Below, piece after piece: positions 31,401-33,545 of a DNA stretch of 33,545 nucleotides. Source of the DNA: an uncultured Clostridia bacterium (GTDB lineage: Bacteria; Bacillota; Clostridia; Christensenellales; UBA1242); NCBI GenBank assembly GCA_934746515.1, contig CAKVFH010000011.1, forward strand, positions 1 through 33,545. Reading direction: 5' to 3'. The position numbers were made by a program, and so were the translations under genes. The notes below the pieces were generated by a model, which saw only the letters and a list, made by a program, of their open reading frames with translations, had not been told where the DNA came from and made no database searches. Position 1 is the stretch's first letter. Each line of letters begins with the position of its first letter.

Positions 31401-31706
31401 CTCTTTTAAAATTAAGTCGAATTGTGTGTTATAAAAAGAAAAGATGTTAAAGTTTTTGTCGCTACCATTAAAATAGTCTTTTAAAGATGAAGGGTAGTTT
31501 GCATCATTAAACTTCTTTTCTGTATCATTCGTTGTGTTTGAATAATAAGTTTGAGTTTGTGATGATTTGTAAGCACTTGCATTTCTAATTGCGTTTGACA
31601 AAAACATCAATGGAGACGCATTGAAAGAGAGCATAAGTAATAGGGCAAGAACAATGCTTGCAAATGATTTTTTTCTGCGGGTTTTTAAGTAAGATTTGTT
31701 TTTCAT
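25482..31706 (-). CDS. Giant exported, C-terminally anchored multidomain surface protein
   Basis: I recognise the architecture but no named family. The 2074-residue protein starts with a basic region and hydrophobic signal segment (about 15-36, ending near NASA at 42-45). Residues 60-370 are unassigned. Residues 381-893 hold seven degenerate repeats that each end near a (K/E)LYYK motif. Jelly-roll-like, carbohydrate-module-like regions lie at about 905-1018 (VFFDDIKI), 1208-1342 (VYFDNIRI), 1470-1570 and 1835-1945. A pair of 43-residue repeats lies at about 1704-1783. A charged linker (1970-1990), one TM helix (1994-2019) and a Lys-rich cytoplasmic tail to 2074 close it. No sortase LPXTG is seen. 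A Glu/Lys/Asp-rich low-complexity stretch (1183-1206) splits two modules. AGGTGG precedes the ATG. A binding or adhesion role is inferred; no catalytic motif was identified. Confidence 0.88.
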   Translation of the reverse strand: MKNKSYLKTRRKKSFASIVLALLLMLSFNASPLMFLSNAIRNASAYKSSQTQTYYSNTTNDTEKKFNDANYPSSLKDYFNGSDKNFNIFSFYNTQFDLILKEKADSFFKVYDGEVDGVKKYQEFYIAFMRNFGISSEKVSDFYAAQKDGDFLKLNLETITFTNFIERLGTKGFEKYDDAKTQSIPALSQVAGAFKNLSNFYRLFANHVTGDAIDMDDDKSPNNQITTTEAFYNSNTHYLRLKKYIDERVAEKAPSYAFDGKTQDTNIAAIFAENAPITVDYNYISNSYEKYSEPSANYRTTTVDGVTRNNIYYFGLESEISSLSAYDTYKGFFTIKAKNEKEDDDMLFYRLTQPGEIGYIDSNHPTYYRFTSKPYVTSSSYYTVYVLNNNPTQSQLDTYSSIYFKTMTLNEYNAESKFYVNIPYESDELYFKAVYGNLLYSKDGFSFEEFVNYFTTKKSDGSRTSSLYLKYTASEKKEVYIDSTKLSEFEEANPNYVYHINAVDFSSTEFNKRDYELIVKNSSNSAYFVEGFELYFMKVKEYYSDTTTNTYNGYETTKDPIVDLETQEVASTEYELDGSERKIFVVSDNATVTIGSKNYAGVSQATIDANPNFYVEAPAYIYNKYNIDNTYKLYYKHTTKTANKIYIVDDSDGASENNIYKTLNYNVIKSSELKDNYSNYLAIPESDANYNKNFQTYYKYKRTANPSAGKYILKTTGITVPSNTEYKSVGSGELTDFVLIDKNASAENQEIYNTAKSALSLTEESFEKLAIYYKLSDVFVQNELKGGNAVYIIDSSLSTSDKEEYSKNMYTAISQKEVDNNPDLYVLINEIDPNHSAKDGVKLYYKYKQSNTEKKIVYSIDGIDQKASDFDKKAYELITSGSDYKPGQELYYKKKLESSTENRITKNTYYYYQTSSTVTLSANSYYAISFYVQTIGENARASFGIKDTANILTDINLNNINTNGKWEQYYLFLSTDSATASTINLYLYLGDEEHGVAGNTSVPEVTGAVFFDDIKITKIGLSDFSKKALDDKEIYSTPYKEGEVEQEGKFADEYNNRVYVANTDSRFTNSNSTLENTFDFKKYIDSTIDVFGTNSWKDMFDFDQTSLQNILGRDNGTEEGKIQNILASTISSDIDGYNMYDSSFTSLWRYYISRDLKNEFSIEKYRKAYSDGKLDVSITNKIEQPEQKEENDKDDESKEDEKESDIKYVSSPFKKDNYVLKLKNTNKDINLGITSNSFKVKQFEYYKITLWIYSPDLEGKATVSVNSILKDRTTPVYGSLQSSSVSSVSANIENSSSKSSEFGWIPVTLYIEGNNYEDMDCYLVLTAEKDCTVYFDNIRIEKTTSAQFDTAQSNSSSEKYTCALSLTPSSSLYSSDVKNGTFDYIKESSIDHDVTSKVPYSADNWTGLSDNSSRVIAGVVSTQQTAFFNEYSKDTNKIPTDSTDNFSNVYAIYSPATVKALDGTTDVAYKHKYSIYSGSLSMSANSVYKITFKFYKTDAFTGKMISNIYLSSVKNANIIASMQVDASDIESGWQTFTYYIATSTSSQTIYIEIGVKDANELCFFKNVTSKKLSGKTIDGIIASVAEENGVVSGSTEDIYNKIKNIRFLDMANTNFSYHSVNENENTNLFDQKIFSNKSELTPEHTVGQTGVAVATYFDTVNTTTYSVTIDKTTYYIGEVYTFSIGDATYYVHKTYDQQSNSFDYKLYSDKALTNEVTKIDGKDITIETTGSVVVKVGETNHSTTTTYRLYKFVDLREEVTSISGSAVTIENLNEVVVGTGSKAKKNTISTTQNSSYKYHFGSSAKEDYVLNNTIIPASELNNNQSSNVLILSNSYSTDYLILTQSSTKTLGTSTYNILRVYVKTSDFAKENFGLNIEIEAVNVKWTNINTTNSDKADENGFVCYEALIRSNSSDSISNFGVKLSLGDETNTGTGYAIISKISLESLSSVDAFEHYSSLVGDDNENIKKAIYENKSSSDDDKNEKNADDKNSVSWATFFYIFSSILLVVTMAVAMVALILKKHPIKSTQIFENDHDRDISTTQNKKSKSGSNKKEVVLGLETEKDKKEKSDGGII
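26358..26597 (-). repeat. Two tandem ~43-residue repeats in the giant protein
   Basis: Residues about 1704-1740 (YKLY...EVTKIDGKDITIE...VVVKVGE) and 1747-1783 (YRLY...EVTSISGSAVTIE...EVVVGTG) align with a 43-residue offset. They look beta-rich, and a weaker third copy may precede them. Confidence 0.75.
29028..30566 (-). repeat. Seven degenerate ~40-65-residue repeats in the giant protein
   Basis: Units start near residues 381, 477, 582, 644, 709, 789 and 855. Each opens with a K/x-[IV]-[YF]-[IV] strand, often followed by D/S-rich loops (KIFVVSD, KIYIVDD, AVYIIDS), and closes with [EFK]-x-L/T-Y-[YF]-K (ELYFK, FELYFMK, KLYYK, TYYKYK, AIYYK, KLYYKYK, ELYYKK). Middle segments commonly hold DxNPxxYV (NPNFYV, NPDLYV, NPNYVY). 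Confidence 0.7.
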
Positions 31707-31745
31707 AGAATGACCACCTAAATTGCTATAATAAATATCATATCA

Positions 31746-31774
31746 ATGATAGTCTATTTAATGAAAAAAATCAA
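31746..31774 (-). promoter_or_regulatory. Promoter of the giant surface gene
   Basis: On the minus strand TTGATT (31769-31774), a 17-bp spacer and TATCAT (31746-31751). The predicted leader is about 33 nt and contains AGGTGG. Confidence 0.65.
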
Positions 31775-32381
31775 CCTTTTATTTAAAAAACTATTACAAA
31801 AATAAAAGAATTTTATGGCGATTTAAGGGAATATAAAATAAATTGTAATATTTGATTGACAAGACTACTTGATTGAATGATTGTAAGCTTGCTAGATTGA
31901 ATGGAAAGCCCATTTTTGAAATAATACAATTGATGTTTGCGGTGCGAATTTACTTTTGTGTTGTGGTAAAAAATTTTATAATTTTGATGTAGAAATTGTT
32001 TTTGTTTTGTATCATTTTTAAGTTTTTTCGAAATGAGATTTATTTATTTTTAAAAAAAAACTTTCTTGAATTTATTGTGTAATTATTTTTTCTTTTTACA
32101 CTAAAAATTTTATTAAAATATCATGGCATAAAATTCGTTTTTTATGAGAGAAAATTTAATCTCAAGCGGTTAAGTGTAAGGTTATATTTATAAAACAAAA
32201 AATTCGTTGATTAGACTTTTTAAATTATGTTAGATTTTAGTTGAAGGTACTGTTAGATTTTGGCTGAAAATTTTGTTTGATTTTATTTAAAAAAAACTGC
32301 TTGAATTTAGTTTAAAAATTATAACAAATTGTTAGTGAAAATTTTTGAAATAAAATAGTGGTTTTTGTTAATAATAAAATT
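31775..32381. other. 607-bp AT-rich gene-free spacer
   Basis: No protein gene or terminator is convincing. TTGACA at 31856-31861 has no matching -10. GATTGAATG occurs twice near 31871 and 31895. A ~23-bp degenerate tandem repeat lies at 32228-32316. The rest is T- and A-rich sequence between two outward-facing genes. Confidence 0.6.
32228..32316 (+). repeat. Degenerate ~23-bp tandem repeat, four copies
   Basis: Copies begin at 32228, 32251, 32274 and 32298 (periods 23, 23 and 24). Each has the form TG(T/C)T(A/T)GA(A/T)TTT followed by 3-6 bases and GAA or AAA. The first two are almost identical over 18 bases; the latter two are more diverged. Confidence 0.6.
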
Positions 32382-32753
32382 ATGAAAAATTTTAAAGCAA
32401 AACAAATCCTTTTGCTTATTGGTGTTGGTGTTTTGGGTGGAGTGATAAATGGTTTGTTTGGAGCTGGGGCGGGGCTGTTACTTGTCCCACTTATATCAAT
32501 TGTAAGTAAACTTGATGAAAAGAAAGTTCATGCCACAACACTTGGTTGTGTGATGATAATGTGTGTTGCAAGTTCGATTGTTTTTTTCGTTAATAAACAG
32601 ATTGATTTTAATCTTACACTTTGGTGTTTTATTGGTAGTTTGGCTGGCGCAATTCTTGGCACTTTTTTGCTTCAAAAATTTAAAAATAAAGTTATAAATT
32701 TAATCTTTTCGGGGCTTTTGGTTACTGCTGGAATTTTAATGATTGTTTTCTAA
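32382..32753 (+). CDS. Half-size TauE/SafE (TSUP) permease, first of pair
   Basis: TSUP permeases usually have about 250 residues and eight helices formed by two similar halves; members move sulfite, sulfonates or other anions. This 123-residue protein is one half, with four hydrophobic segments and the signature GGVINGLFGAGAGLLLVPLI (22-41). HATTLGCVMIM (about 51-61) and a final GILMIVF helix also fit. ATG 32382 is preferred over GTG 32358 because it sits just before the hydrophobic domain, but no ribosome site is visible; a poor -10-like TAATAA lies just upstream. The second half is encoded downstream as a separate gene, so a heterodimer is likely. Confidence 0.85.
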   Translation: MKNFKAKQILLLIGVGVLGGVINGLFGAGAGLLLVPLISIVSKLDEKKVHATTLGCVMIMCVASSIVFFVNKQIDFNLTLWCFIGSLAGAILGTFLLQKFKNKVINLIFSGLLVTAGILMIVF

Positions 32754-32817
32754 AAAGCGCAAAATAAGTCAAAAATATCCGAAAAACAATATAATTACAA
32801 CAAAATATGGAGAAATT

Positions 32818-33201
32818 ATGCGAATTTTCTTTTTGATACTTATTGGTTTCTTTTCTGGAATCTTTGCTGGAATGGGCATGGGTGGTGGAACTTTTTTGGT
32901 TCCACTTTTAGCACTCATTTTCAATATCAATCAAGTGTTTTGTCAGTCGACAAATGTGTTATGCTTTTTGGGTCTTGCGATTGTTTGTTTTGTGATTTAC
33001 ACCATAAAAAAACTTATAGATTTTAGGGTTGTTTTGTGCGTTGGTTTACCAGCCACAATCATTGCTGGGCTTGCATGTATTTTCTCTTTAAAAATTCAAT
33101 CGCATGTTTTAAAAATCATTTTTGGATGCTTTATAATTTTGGTTGGAATCTTTATGTTTTTTACAAATATTTTTCAAAAGAAAAAGACTGATGAAAAATA
33201 A
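32818..33201 (+). CDS. Half-size TauE/SafE (TSUP) permease, second of pair
   Basis: This 127-residue protein has four hydrophobic segments and the TSUP signature GFFSGIFAGMGMGGGTFLVPLL (12-33 region), followed by QSTNVLCFLGLA, paralleling HATTLGCVMIM of the upstream gene. The C-terminus is Lys-rich and cytoplasmic. ATG 32818 is set by GGAG five bases upstream; an in-frame ATG at 32743 lies inside the previous gene and lacks a site. The 64-nt gap carries no promoter that I can see, so the two are probably one transcript. Its N-terminal motif differs from the first half (GMGMGGG versus GLFGAGAG), as expected for specialised halves. Substrate is unknown. Confidence 0.85.
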   Translation: MRIFFLILIGFFSGIFAGMGMGGGTFLVPLLALIFNINQVFCQSTNVLCFLGLAIVCFVIYTIKKLIDFRVVLCVGLPATIIAGLACIFSLKIQSHVLKIIFGCFIILVGIFMFFTNIFQKKKTDEK

Positions 33202-33545
33202 AATTAAAAAAACTGGCTTGAAATTTGAGCTGGAATTTTACTTTGATTTTTCTAAATTTTTGATAGTTCAATTTTTGATTTTTTGAATAAAAATTTAGTT
33301 GTTTTTTGTTGTGCTTTTTTTATTAAGATTTTGTGCTAAAAAGTTAGCAAGATTTTGACAGATTTTGTCTTTAGAATTTTTCAAATTTCGTTTTGTTTTT
33401 GGTTTTGATTTTGTTTGTTTGCAAATCAAAAATGGCACAAAATTTTTCAATGGGTTTTATTTTTTTTGCTAATAATTTTTACTTGATTTTGGGAGAGTGT
33501 TTTGCTTTTGATTTGTTTGATTTTTGCGATGAAAATCACATCAAA
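33202..33545. other. 344-bp T-rich gene-free end of the window
   Basis: The plus strand is strongly T-rich with many TTTTG runs. A small hairpin GCTAA/TTAGC lies at 33335-33348 and an unpaired TTGACA at 33355-33360. No gene, terminator or promoter is convincing; the window ends inside this stretch. Confidence 0.55.

Noticed and set aside
31856..31861. Promoter at TTGACA in the long spacer
   Set aside because: No -10-like hexamer lies at 15-19 bp downstream.

Overview
The window is AT-rich bacterial chromosome from what looks like an anaerobic, low-GC Bacillota (Clostridia-like) lineage, plausibly an uncultured gut relative; this placement is inferred, not computed. The evidence is SepF and a DivIVA-like protein, a T-box leader on a single-chain (alpha2) glycyl-tRNA synthetase, a SpoVB-type flippase, a YetF/DUF4363 pair, and the GGGtGRT/NifU-like pair. 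I see no rRNA, tRNA, transposase, phage gene or CRISPR array. Most genes are housekeeping, interleaved with poorly characterised envelope proteins.

Layout. (1) 1-1688, minus: a NifU-like scaffold gene followed by a GGGtGRT-family gene cut by the window edge. (2) 1847-3191, plus: yigZ-recX. (3) 3192-5231: a structured leader or small-RNA candidate, then a one-TM coiled-coil protein with five perfect-length heptad repeats. (4) 5596-7395: lgt, apparently leaderless, overlapping a coiled-coil gene with an AT-hook-like motif. (5) 7474-9367, minus: groES-groEL without a CIRCE element. (6) 9520-12563, plus: an envelope/division cluster with a SPOR-like membrane protein, sepF, a 60-residue DivIVA-like protein, a divergent RpiB-family protein and a one-TM protein. 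(7) 12716-14989, minus: glycyl-tRNA synthetase with its T-box, and a TetR regulator. (8) 15249-21236, plus: uvrB (apparently leaderless), uvrA, and an exported Ig-like protein driven from a promoter inside the end of uvrA. (9) 21304-23935: yetF-DUF4363 converging on a SpoVB-type flippase, with both stop codons inside one CTAG. (10) 24112-25239: a double-lobed GNAT-like protein. (11) 25482-31706, minus: a 2074-residue exported, membrane-anchored protein with seven degenerate repeats and four jelly-roll-like modules. (12) 32382-33201: two adjacent half-size TauE/SafE permease genes.

Main themes. First, transcription and translation signals are unusually close together. lgt and uvrB each have a good -10 box ending exactly six bases before the ATG, and several other genes have predicted leaders of only about 8-14 nt. 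Second, the window holds several uncharacterised envelope proteins; the giant repeat/jelly-roll protein and the SPOR-like/SepF/mini-DivIVA cluster are the most promising for new biology. Third, some conserved enzymes have substitutions at expected key positions: Lgt has Ile in its usual His/Tyr position, the RpiB-like protein lacks the His of the HN-D-AN motif, and GroEL lacks a GGM tail. All family assignments come from reading motifs by eye; no database search was run.
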